Positions 61,201 to 64,000 of a stretch of 64,000 nt of DNA are shown here, piece by piece (the first letter of the stretch is position 1; every line of letters begins with the position of its first letter). Source of the DNA: Palaemon carinicauda (Eukaryota; Arthropoda; Malacostraca; Decapoda; Palaemonidae); assembly GCF_036898095.1 (NCBI RefSeq), contig NC_090743.1:16829287-16893286 (forward strand), given 5' to 3'. Both the position numbers and the translations under genes were made by a program. The notes beneath the pieces are model-generated. The model was not told the origin of the DNA. It made no database searches and worked only from the letters and a program-made list of their open reading frames with translations.

Positions 61201-63167
61201 AGACCGCCTCCATACAACACCTAGCCTAAACTTCCCCACCTAGCCTATCCTACAAGCCGTAATCTTACCTACTAAACTAAATGGGGGGCTTGCAAACCCT
61301 GTTAAACTGCTGTATTCTTAGCGATAGGGTTGAAAAAAAAGAGAGCTACGAGGCATGGCCTTATCTCTTACATACACCCGGAATACAATAACAAAATAAA
61401 TACGGAGCAACGGGAGCAAGCGCGGGTCGAAGACGTCAGTTCTTGGATTTCGAAACGTGAAGATGGAAACATGATACACAGAGTGATGAAGTTAAACATG
61501 ATAGTGATTTTTTCTAAATCTTGAACTCGAAACTGGCAAGGATTACGAGCTTTACCTAACAAACAAAGAAGTTTGTCTTATTTACGTAAGACATCACTCC
61601 CGAGTGATCATTTTGTCATTTGGGGGTGAATGTAGTTTTTAGGGACAGGGCGATATTTTTCTTAATACTCGCCAAATTGTTTTTCATTATGGGGAAGATG
61701 TTCTTTACTATGATCCAATATACCATAATATGATATTTTATAATTTTGAATAATATCATAATTTACCTTTACCACGGCAATATTTTCAAAGTCGAGCACC
61801 ATCCGAACGCAAGTCACGGGTAGCTCCTGCTTAGTTTCCAACTTAACCGATAGATAGAGCCCGTGTCATCCCAGTCTAAGAATCGTTCGTTTTTACAATT
61901 TAATACTGTCCTATCAATCTACATTTTTACCATTTGTAAAGTTTGTAGTTATTAGGGACACGTCATTTATAGTGACATTTGATACTGCTATGATAATTAT
62001 CATGAATTATTAGGTTCGGGAAAGGTCGTTACAATGCGTTGTCCGCTCAAGCCACGGCCAAGTTACTCGATCGTAAAATTTCCTCCAAGCATTATTTCCT
62101 GCCTGACTATAATAACACCCGTTTGGCGGCGCTCTGTTCACCTATCAGCTGGTGGCGCAAGCTTGAACAGTTATCGATGTTTGGACTTATGTTTTCGCTA
62201 ATCCCAACAATCTTCATTTTTAACCTCGTTAAAATTGTTAGTTCGTTGGGACACGTCCTGAAATTATGCCGAATACTAACTTGTTATATATACAACCAAA
62301 GGTTAGGTTAGCCAACATCTAGTTAAGATGTTTCGGTAGATAAAGCCAGACTCAAACAAACCACCCGAACTAACCCTTCATTTCCGTACGCTTGTAGGCC
62401 TACTTTTGCTGGCCGCGTGATTTCAAAATTTTAAATCCCACCCCCTCGACCCGAGATTGACCTACACACGAGGTCAACCCTTTCCTACGCTAAACACCGT
62501 AATGGACAGACATGTTCCATATAGTTTCTCTTTGAGCGATGGTGTTGAGTTTATTGCTCATATAGATCAGCTTGATGCTTTGAAGACAATAAGGTTTTCA
62601 ATCCTACGGGACTTTTTTCTAATTTTTTATTTCGAAAAGGGCTCTTAGGCGACTTTAGGGGTACCTGTGAAGGCGCAAGAACCCGAGGATTTAGACTTAA
62701 GCAACTACAAATATTAAGGTAATCCTGAGTAACTTTTTTACAAAATTACCAACTTTTTTACTATTACAATGTGGTTGAGATAAGATTTAGAGTGCTGCCC
62801 ATAGCTTTTTTTGTGTAGGAGAGACTTACTTAGGGGGTCCGGGGGCTTGCCCCCGACTAGGTGTTGTGACCTGGGAACTACTAGGTTCGGTTAAGTCGGG
62901 GTGTGGGGTTTGTATGTTAGCGACAGTGGTTAGGGGGGTCGCAGAGGGACATTAATTTGATCAAGAGTATTTACGTTAACTCTGAGGCAGGAGCAGGGAA
63001 ATAAGAGGTAAGATAAATACTGGCACCTGTATCACTAATAGCAGACGATTTAACATCCCGGTTAAATAAGAAGTAAATCTCTTTAAAACAATGTTGGGAA
63101 GGTGAAATTATTTAATACAGCAGACTCAAAACACTTACTTTAAGCCAGCAGTTCTCCAGAAAGTCAT
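24214..63167 (-). CDS. ATP5F1E: ATP synthase epsilon subunit, mitochondrial (three exons, 55 aa)
   Basis: Complete small gene on the minus strand: coding exons 63,139-63,167, 35,220-35,350 and 24,214-24,221 (29+131+8 nt = 55 codons plus TGA). The product is the epsilon subunit of the F1 central stalk of mitochondrial ATP synthase (matrix side of the inner membrane; Drosophila stunted). Seen: start MTFWRTAGL, then YIQYSTIAARALRQALK and ITKWQDGKPI, which match the family pattern (W-R-x-A-G-L, Y-I-x-Y-S, A-A-R, K-W-x-G-K-P) in order. Known length is 51 aa in mammals and about 61 aa in Drosophila, so 55 fits. Splice phases join without a break (AA|C between exons 1 and 2, A|AA between exons 2 and 3). 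No cleaved presequence is expected for this subunit. The introns are about 27.8 and 11.0 kb and full of transposons. A processed pseudogene is excluded by the introns. Exon 3 contributes only two residues and is the least certain part. Confidence 0.9.
24240..25186. other. No gene seen
   Basis: Intronic AT-rich DNA of ATP5F1E between exon 3 and the palindrome; a short (TC)-rich stretch near 24,765. Confidence 0.4.
25187..27824. repeat. 2.64-kb palindrome (inverted repeat, ~1.3-kb arms, 45-bp spacer)
   Basis: The left arm 25,187-26,472 is matched in reverse complement by 26,518-27,824 with a spacer at 26,473-26,517. Outer edges: gcatcctgggatctacagct versus agctgaaaatcccaggatgc. Inner edges: cactcttagca versus tgctaagagtg. 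Arms differ by scattered substitutions and small indels (for example ggatataac/atatatttgg near the centre), so mirror ORFs recur (MCDYFPRWKDQETSSK on both arms; MLSPQGRCLCPRLL on both). Neither ORF has a recognisable domain and both are probably chance. It lies inside ATP5F1E intron 2, so the pre-mRNA could fold into a long hairpin. It could be a foldback transposon or a local inverted duplication; no terminal repeats or target duplication were identified. Confidence 0.92.
26473..26517. other. Palindrome spacer (loop)
   Basis: 45 bp between the two arms; not self-complementary. It would be the loop of the hairpin. Confidence 0.8.
27825..32416. other. Intronic DNA, no gene seen
   Basis: AT-rich with several poly(A) runs (for example 30,150-30,167). 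A perfect 38-bp tandem duplication lies at 28,207-28,282. No exon-like or transposon coding sequence recognised. Confidence 0.5.
28207..28282. repeat. Perfect tandem duplication, 2 x 38 bp
   Basis: tcggcttcgttgtgcatgag...ttagttccttca repeated twice without a mismatch, suggesting a recent event. Confidence 0.92.
32417..33141 (+). pseudogene. RTE/L2-like non-LTR retrotransposon 3' fragment
   Basis: An intact 150-codon ORF (32,426-32,878) reads VLYEKVIVPTVMYGSELWGM, MKCLRSMAGVSRVDRVRNE, VLRWFGHVERME, RSTRGRQRFGWMDGVKKAL and EWRAIVTQFQ, the C-terminal region after the RT palm in endonuclease-RT elements common in arthropods. The RT catalytic motifs are missing, so it is 5'-truncated. The 3' UTR ends in ggctaccccccaaaattggg and a (TATG)n tail at 33,122-33,141, where the insertion ends. 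It is antisense to ATP5F1E. The ORF lacks stops, suggesting a young insertion. Confidence 0.82.
33142..35219. other. Intronic DNA, no gene seen
   Basis: AT-rich; dense in TACAGTA/TACTGTA words (for example near 33,630, 35,040 and 35,150). No coding signal other than the ATP5F1E exon that follows. Confidence 0.5.
35220..35350 (-). CDS. ATP5F1E: ATP5F1E coding exon 2
   Basis: 131-nt exon with acceptor tttatattccag before 35,350 and donor gtaagt from 35,219. It starts with one base completing the codon split from exon 1, then reads YIQYSTIAARALRQALK, a Lys/Glu-rich helix, ITKWQDGKPI, and ends one base into the next codon. This is the core of the epsilon subunit that packs against gamma and delta in the rotor stalk. 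There is no stop or frameshift, while all surrounding sequence is decayed, which argues for selection. Confidence 0.94.
35650..37340. repeat. Unclassified 1.6-kb interspersed repeat, copy X2
   Basis: Second copy of the unit at 18,720-20,350, same orientation (ggaggaacaaagtgttgact, aaggacctatacgtatactc, gcctttccatcatgcagtga, aaaaagtcctctggccagga). It ends where a DIRS leader fragment begins. Confidence 0.55.
37341..37886 (-). mobile_element. DIRS 5'-leader fragment (no ITR)
   Basis: Closely similar to 43,391-44,035, the 5' leader of E2 (cgtcaaaatcgattaactct, tatcgtaacgatagag, cacacttccgtacact, gcgaaagccataaaaccatg), and to the E1 leader (12,080-12,560) in reverse complement. It stops just short of where its own 5' ITR would begin and is joined there to the 3' end of E2, giving a head-to-tail arrangement. 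Confidence 0.82.
37921..38105. repeat. E2 3' inverted terminal repeat
   Basis: Complement of 44,065-44,228. Outer motif tatacttacccggtgaatat; contains gcgagcgatcgccatgaagg. Confidence 0.87.
38139..38205. repeat. E2 internal complementary region, shortened
   Basis: caccgggtaagtactgtata joined to ttaaatattaaacttagccg. Compared with the E3 ICR about 20 bp in the middle are missing. Confidence 0.8.
38579..40010 (-). pseudogene. E2 tyrosine recombinase (catalytic half uninterrupted)
   Basis: The N-terminal part (from about 40,010) reads RLSRRDQVDVGCSPLARE, YQSKWEVFRDWCKS and stops within SSTSVA; a frameshift near 39,470 and a stop near 39,310 (tgacactcctagg region) precede the 233-codon catalytic ORF 38,579-39,280. 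That ORF holds LASAKRVSEVHAFSKNIGF (first Arg), HEVRAVATSVAFKQN (H-x-x-R), DATFWRSKSVFASYYLKDV (nucleophile Tyr), so the tetrad is complete. The family works as a circular-DNA integrase. Breaks between the halves make this copy non-functional unless the breaks are sequencing errors. Confidence 0.83.
39840..41004 (-). pseudogene. E2 pol: RT, RNase H and methyltransferase-position domain
   Basis: RT blocks NVFIVKTKFTMKTSKSVLAA, DWMVSLDLQDAYFHIPIH (motif A Asp), YQFRALCFSLSPAPLVFTRL and ASLYFDDWLV (catalytic DD). RNase H blocks VLYSDSSDLGWGAPLD and NVLADGLSRRGQV are present but the Glu/second Asp segment (SKELLAV...SDNTT in E3) is deleted. Then TIDLFATSLRKSLSTYCS. Frameshifts at about 40,650 and 40,120. 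It is joined upstream to Gag by a deletion near 41,025. Confidence 0.8.
41025..42780 (-). pseudogene. E2 Gag remnant
   Basis: Conserved blocks with E3: SNELAATVTAGVL, GVPASAQGDFLSLVDSPRRL, SSELDHLLRGVF, LPSPRPL...GVNQRTDVPS. The middle carries a 33-bp minisatellite (41,815-42,085). The N-terminal Cys-rich module is absent and replaced by a leader shared with E1 (ttcaggtagaaatcag). Several frameshifts. Confidence 0.72.
41815..42085. repeat. 33-bp minisatellite inside E2 Gag
   Basis: Units such as acgtcacgtcgtgtctgcgg...cagctca repeat about 7-8 times with decay. On the minus strand the unit encodes 11 residues of the type RRDVELQTPQT. Confidence 0.8.
42965..43180. repeat. ~60-bp tandem repeats in E2 leader
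   Basis: Four copies of acttggga(c/g)gaga(a/c/g)taaa at about 42,970, 43,032, 43,089 and 43,158, each preceded by a (ta)cag(a/t)g block. Related single copies occur in the E1 leader (12,785-12,870). Confidence 0.75.
43185..43254. repeat. (TC)n microsatellite inside E2 leader
   Basis: Pure (TC)35. The homologous E1 position (12,690-12,745) is an impure GA-rich tract. Confidence 0.95.
44065..44246. repeat. E2 5' inverted terminal repeat
   Basis: Mirror of the low-coordinate ITR; ends with ccaccggctaagttgaatat then tttaaaaa, matching the ICR second half. Confidence 0.87.
44247..46620 (-). pseudogene. DIRS-like Gag relic with RS-type repeats (lineage C)
   Basis: The minus strand reads RRCKQDTPCLEYREWSASQW (46.4 kb), resembling the Cys/Trp Gag N-termini of E3 (CEECVGLSEFDF) and E4 (CPDCVSWNEVQWVGYG). 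Downstream, 45,380-45,600 has a 21-bp repeat encoding GRRS(L/R)SR units followed by SRSRTGRSRSQAGRSRR, with stops where Arg CGA became TGA. The rest to 44,250 is unassigned. I infer an old DIRS-type Gag; E2 abuts it exactly at 44,246/44,247, so E2 may have inserted into it. A basic RS-like host protein is a less likely alternative because of the many stops. Confidence 0.45.
45460..45600. repeat. 21-bp tandem repeat (Arg/Ser-coding)
   Basis: gtgaaagtgagcgtcgccct and variants repeat about 5 times at 21-bp spacing. Confidence 0.85.
46621..46990. other. No gene seen
   Basis: AT-rich intronic DNA. Confidence 0.4.
47000..48068 (-). pseudogene. Non-LTR retrotransposon RT pseudogene (RTE-like)
   Basis: The minus strand shows, in order, YRNRLMMAFVDY and KAFDSVHQP (RT motif A region, 47,990-48,050), SPMFILLMDFVIHRTVGDG (palm; about 47,800-47,830), LKYTGDTFLISRTPQDLQNL (degenerate YADD box; about 47,690-47,740) and RLKLDIKIRLYVGLVRSVLL (thumb, about 47,380). 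Many frameshifts and stops. The 3' part (47,000-47,280) is diverged 3' sequence. Its upstream end lies within a few bp of the E4 terminus. Confidence 0.75.
48110..48290. repeat. E4 3' inverted terminal repeat
   Basis: Reverse complement of 52,497-52,680, about 170 bp with few mismatches (tgaggggtaacctcaggctg). Confidence 0.9.
48355..48450. repeat. E4 internal complementary region
   Basis: First half complements 48,073-48,125 (ttaggaaaaatacaaattgc), second half complements 52,660-52,695 (tttgttccaacactacttac). Confidence 0.82.
48787..49957 (-). pseudogene. E4 tyrosine recombinase
   Basis: Starts at MVRGSKRTGTT (49,957). N-terminal domain: VYQAKWATFTTWCASKTIKP, ADFLVYLRDMVNMSIPAIKG. After a frameshift at about 49,425: KDLTLKTVFLLALASAKRVG-EIHGLS (first catalytic Arg). 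After another near 49,080-49,160: PRPHDLRGLSTMLAFEKN (H-x-x-R), GTWANQSTFTAHYLKDYS (nucleophile Tyr). All tetrad residues are present but the frame is broken at least twice. Clearly homologous to the E2 YR yet divergent, which defines the second family. Confidence 0.85.
49960..51220 (-). pseudogene. E4 pol: RT and RNase H
   Basis: RT: LSALNKFVCKTDFKMDTPKS, FMMSVDLKDAYFQIPVHPSS (motif A Asp), LQFKTLCLGLSTAPQVST, IRLIQYLDDWLLL (catalytic DD, about 50,660), SQLIPSTRMTYLGIVLDSRL. The RNase H that follows reads LLFTYASKKGWGAHLLG and ALMCYNTTVVAYIKK, with Tyr at two positions that are Asp in active enzymes, while the Glu block (NVLEMRAV) is present. A frameshift at about 50,985-51,000 separates the RT start from upstream sequence. 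Confidence 0.83.
51230..52400 (-). pseudogene. E4 Gag
   Basis: N-terminus with a Cys-rich module, GKSCGAFLSKPEVDSYSLCS then SCRGSVCSPTATCPDCVSWN (four or more C-x2-4-C pairs), followed by a basic stretch (GTKKKKATKKLPKK), a helical region (RDVKLGRAHVDKIVANHAEA; FSPSEATMMEEIAKDLVNVS) and an Arg/Gly/Pro-rich C-terminus. One or more frameshifts (about 52,080-52,110 and 51,560). No known Gag domain besides position and composition. Confidence 0.7.
52497..52695. repeat. E4 5' inverted terminal repeat
   Basis: Mirror of 48,110-48,290, ending in gttcgaggtaagtactccgt and gttggagcaaat. Confidence 0.9.
52696..53150. other. No gene seen; GA-rich stretch then interspersed-repeat-like DNA
   Basis: 52,705-52,730 is GA-rich. 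52,800-52,980 (agcccccacgctaactagcg, gttaaccctcgctaaaagtc) has the look of a dispersed repeat but there is only one copy in the window. Confidence 0.35.
53151..53990 (+). pseudogene. MULE (Mutator-like) transposase pseudogene
   Basis: Recognisable blocks in three frames: PRAFILLPDKTENTYDEAF (53,283), VMIDFEKGLGNNIKKRF (53,382, the D-F-E catalytic block), GSSFHMCQNVYR (53,453, the C/S-x-FH block), then INKLPRTNNALEGFHSALNQ and KNPKIWKFIDVLKKRK (53,750-53,870). This is the transposase core typical of animal MULEs, which often sit next to FLYWCH zinc fingers; no FLYWCH is seen. At least four frameshifts or stops. Terminal repeats not found; the right side may have been displaced by E3 (starts 54,144). 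Confidence 0.75.
54092..54149. repeat. Left copy of a ~55-bp direct repeat flanking E3
   Basis: aaatgttcttttaataataa followed by actactgtttagcaccctat matches 60,671-60,728 with about 6-8 differences. It ends at the E3 boundary. Confidence 0.85.
54177..54345. repeat. E3 3' inverted terminal repeat
   Basis: Complement of 60,479-60,640; outer motif tacttacccggtgaatatat. Confidence 0.9.
54393..54480. repeat. E3 internal complementary region
   Basis: tcaccgggtaagtatattca through aattaaaatatcatttttaa to cttagccggtgaatatataa: complement of the low-coordinate end joined to complement of the high-coordinate end. Confidence 0.87.
54888..56359 (-). pseudogene. E3 tyrosine recombinase
   Basis: Opens at MDPPQGCVQETLGDL (56,359), overlapping pol by about 420 nt in a different frame. 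Then RLSRRDKVDVSCSPLARE, SSSDCLQTI; frameshift near 55,935. The N-terminal SAM-like region and RSMLASVFRHRGLDLSNNKD, LKDLTLKTLFLVCLASAKS follow, with a break right at the first catalytic Arg (about 55,465-55,480). The C-terminal ORF 54,888-55,205 has HEVRAVATSVAFKQN (H-x-x-R) and SVFASFYLKDVQ (Tyr). Inactive as it stands. Confidence 0.83.
55939..57922 (-). pseudogene. E3 pol: RT, RNase H, methyltransferase-position domain
   Basis: Begins at 57,922, overlapping the Gag end by 89 nt in another frame. RT: NVFVTKTKFTMETTKSVLAA, DWMVSLDLRDAYFHIPIHSD (motif A Asp), YQFRALCFGLSTAPLVFTRL, ASLYLDDWLLRASS (catalytic DD), LVPSQTILYLGMEIHS. One frameshift near 56,945, then RNase H: VLFSDLGWGATLDG (first Asp; two residues shorter than in E1 and E2), SKELLAVHLA (Glu), VNSDNTTALAYI (Asp), NVLADCLSRKGQV. 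Then TIDLFATSLTKRLPIYCS and LDLYAFPPFKIVNKVLQK, at the place of the DIRS DNA-methyltransferase-like domain. Ends at 55,939. Confidence 0.88.
57834..60278 (-). pseudogene. E3 Gag (815 codons, one internal stop)
   Basis: One frame from ATG 60,278 to 57,834 interrupted only by TAG at 58,571-58,569 (Ser TCG in E2 at that place). N-terminus MADPSQVPKFRKCNARDCHR then VCSNCRGKTCQLEDRCEECV, a Cys/His-rich probable zinc-binding module; a possible coiled coil (AIHALGERVEALASDRNQLM); a long Pro/Ser/Val-rich low-complexity middle; an acidic block (SDEELSDEDVAEPHPED); a conserved helical part (GVPASAQGDFSSLVDSPRRL, CMDKAVRDGSNELAASFTSG); a basic tail (RGGARAEGKRGKRKGSKSCK). Role: structural/nucleic-acid-binding protein of the element, inferred from position. 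Confidence 0.82.
60479..60656. repeat. E3 5' inverted terminal repeat
   Basis: Mirror of 54,177-54,345; ends with tattcaccggctaagttaaa then tatttaaaaa. Confidence 0.9.
60671..60728. repeat. Right copy of the ~55-bp direct repeat flanking E3
   Basis: aaatgttcttttaataataa followed by attactatttagtacccttt; matches 54,092-54,149. Confidence 0.85.
60729..63138. other. Intronic DNA, no gene seen
   Basis: Unique-looking sequence. 60,748-60,815 has a short repeated gagaccnagttttc/ttgc word. 62,838-62,866 is a GC-rich inverted stretch (tccgggggcttgcccccga). No exon-like ORF with family resemblance. Confidence 0.45.
63139..63167 (-). CDS. ATP5F1E: ATP5F1E coding exon 1
   Basis: The ATG at 63,167-63,165 opens MTFWRTAGL, the conserved N-terminus of the epsilon subunit, and the exon ends with two bases AA before the donor GTAAGTG at 63,138. 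The sequence before the ATG (cggcaaa) has purines at the key Kozak positions. The exon is only 29 coding nt, so ORF scans miss it. It was found by looking upstream of exon 2 for the missing W-R-x-A-G-L block and a phase-matching donor. Confidence 0.87.
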
Positions 63168-63243
63168 TTTGCCGAAAAAATTCGTAGGTTCCTCGACGTG
63201 AATGTTTATGCTCAGCTGACCGGCTGAAGATGGCGCAGATTTG
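63168..63243 (-). promoter_or_regulatory. Presumed 5' UTR / core promoter of ATP5F1E
   Basis: About 75 bp between the start codon and the upstream MITE. The minus strand carries CGCCATCTT (63,227-63,235), the YY1-type motif known at the start sites of many OXPHOS and ribosomal protein genes. There is no TATA box at a sensible place. The transcription start is inferred to lie between the motif and the ATG. Confidence 0.45.
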
Positions 63244-63491
63244 CAGAGTTGCCAGATTATTTCGACTGGATTATCGTACATGAGCCTTAAAATTGTCGTT
63301 TTTCAACCAAAATTATCGTACACAGTTTCATAATAATAATTAGGGAGTTACATAATCGACTTATTTCAAAATATTTTAGTATAATTGTTTAATTAAACAC
63401 ATATGTATATACCTAAGGTATGTATCGTACATCGTACTGGACCTAAAATAATCGTACATGTACGATAATTATCGTACGAATGGCACCCCTG
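63244..63491. mobile_element. hAT-like MITE, 248 bp
   Basis: Ends are CAGAGTTGCCA at 63,244 and TGGCACCCCTG ending at 63,491, an imperfect 11-bp inverted repeat (9/11) of the CAGxGxTGCCA type typical of hAT elements. Subterminal ATCGTACATG motifs are also inverted at the two ends, and the right end contains short palindromes (atcgtacatgtacgat). There is no coding capacity. No clear 8-bp target duplication was seen, so the boundaries or the class could be slightly wrong. Confidence 0.5.
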
Positions 63492-64000
63492 CTGTGCCGA
63501 GAAGTGTGAAATGAGCTTCTTTCGTAAATTATGCAAATACCGAGAATAAATCTAGCAATAAAATTATTTATTCAAAATAATTTTACTTGTGATTTATAAG
63601 ACTTGTTATATAACGTCAGAATTAAGGAATTTCTCACTTTTTAATTTTTATATTAATGCTAATTTGTTATCGATATCGGGCATTCAATTGAGACAAGCTT
63701 TTTTACAGAAGGTGAAAACTGCTTTTATATAATTTCTAATTAAAACTAATTTACTAAACACATTTAATCATCTGCAAAATTAATTATCCAACAGAGGAAT
63801 AGGGATTAAATTTAGTCTCTAAACCCACATAAATGTTCTTTTGTGAAGAGACTAATTTTAATGCAACGATTTTGCAATAGACAAACCACAGGAGGTTGTT
63901 ATAAATATAAATCAATGTAAATATATTTAGATGGAAATGTTTTTAATAAAGTGTGATATATATTTTGCACTATAAAACAATATCAATGGAGGGGGGAGCA
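63492..64000. other. Upstream flank of ATP5F1E, nothing recognised
   Basis: AT-rich sequence with no coding, repeat or promoter feature that I can support. Confidence 0.4.

Larger units (their letters stand above)
35351..63138 (-). other. Intron 1 of ATP5F1E (27.8 kb)
   Basis: Bounded by GTAAGTG (63,138) and ...ttccag (35,351). It contains DIRS elements E3, E4 and E2, a MULE transposase pseudogene, an RT pseudogene, a DIRS-like Gag relic and a DIRS 5'-leader fragment. All three full DIRS copies lie in the sense direction. No further host exon was recognised inside. Confidence 0.85.

Noticed and set aside
62039..62311. 90-codon plus-strand ORF with a hydrophobic segment (possible membrane protein)
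   Set aside because: No recognisable family and no start or splice context; the hydrophobic run can arise from AT-rich DNA.

Overview
This is a eukaryotic genomic window, almost certainly from a decapod crustacean (a shrimp-like animal, inferred). The reasons are long pure (TC)n, (TA)n and (GT)n microsatellites, repeated short 3' fragments of a non-LTR retrotransposon with an (AAT)n tail, several DIRS-type tyrosine-recombinase (YR) retrotransposons, AT-rich unique DNA and introns of 11 and 28 kb. No bacterial operons, rRNA, tRNA or CRISPR arrays were seen.

The one host gene I can support is the nuclear gene for the epsilon subunit of mitochondrial ATP synthase (ATP5F1E; Drosophila stunted). 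It is on the minus strand in three tiny coding exons: exon 1 at 63,139-63,167, exon 2 at 35,220-35,350 and exon 3 at 24,214-24,221. Together they make 168 coding nt (55 residues plus stop) spread over 39 kb. All four splice sites fit GT/AG and the phases join cleanly. A hAT-like MITE abuts its presumed promoter.

Layout. 0-8 kb: microsatellites and 5'-truncated non-LTR retrotransposon pieces. 8-10 kb: no feature seen. 10-18.6 kb: an old DIRS-like relic (E5) whose YR gene is split by a younger DIRS element (E1, + strand). 18.6-24.1 kb: decayed repeats, including a 1.6-kb unit repeated at 35.65-37.34 kb. 24.1-63.2 kb: the ATP5F1E gene. Its intron 2 holds a 2.64-kb near-perfect palindrome (25.19-27.82 kb) and an RTE-like RT fragment. 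Its intron 1 holds DIRS elements E2 (37.9-44.2 kb), E4 (48.1-52.7 kb) and E3 (54.1-60.7 kb), all in the sense direction of the host gene, plus a DIRS-like Gag relic, a second decayed RT and a MULE transposase pseudogene.

The DIRS elements carry the full DIRS architecture: inverted terminal repeats, an internal complementary region (ICR) matching the joined ends, Gag, RT/RNase H with a C-terminal methyltransferase-position domain, and an overlapping YR gene. E1, E2 and E3 are one lineage; E4 is a divergent second family; E5 and the Gag relic at 44.2-46.6 kb represent further lineages. All copies are broken, E3 the least. I did not find a clear novel host system. The most unusual items are the giant-intron 55-residue gene, its intronic palindrome, the direct repeats flanking E3, and the splice-donor-like heptamer shared by the DIRS termini.
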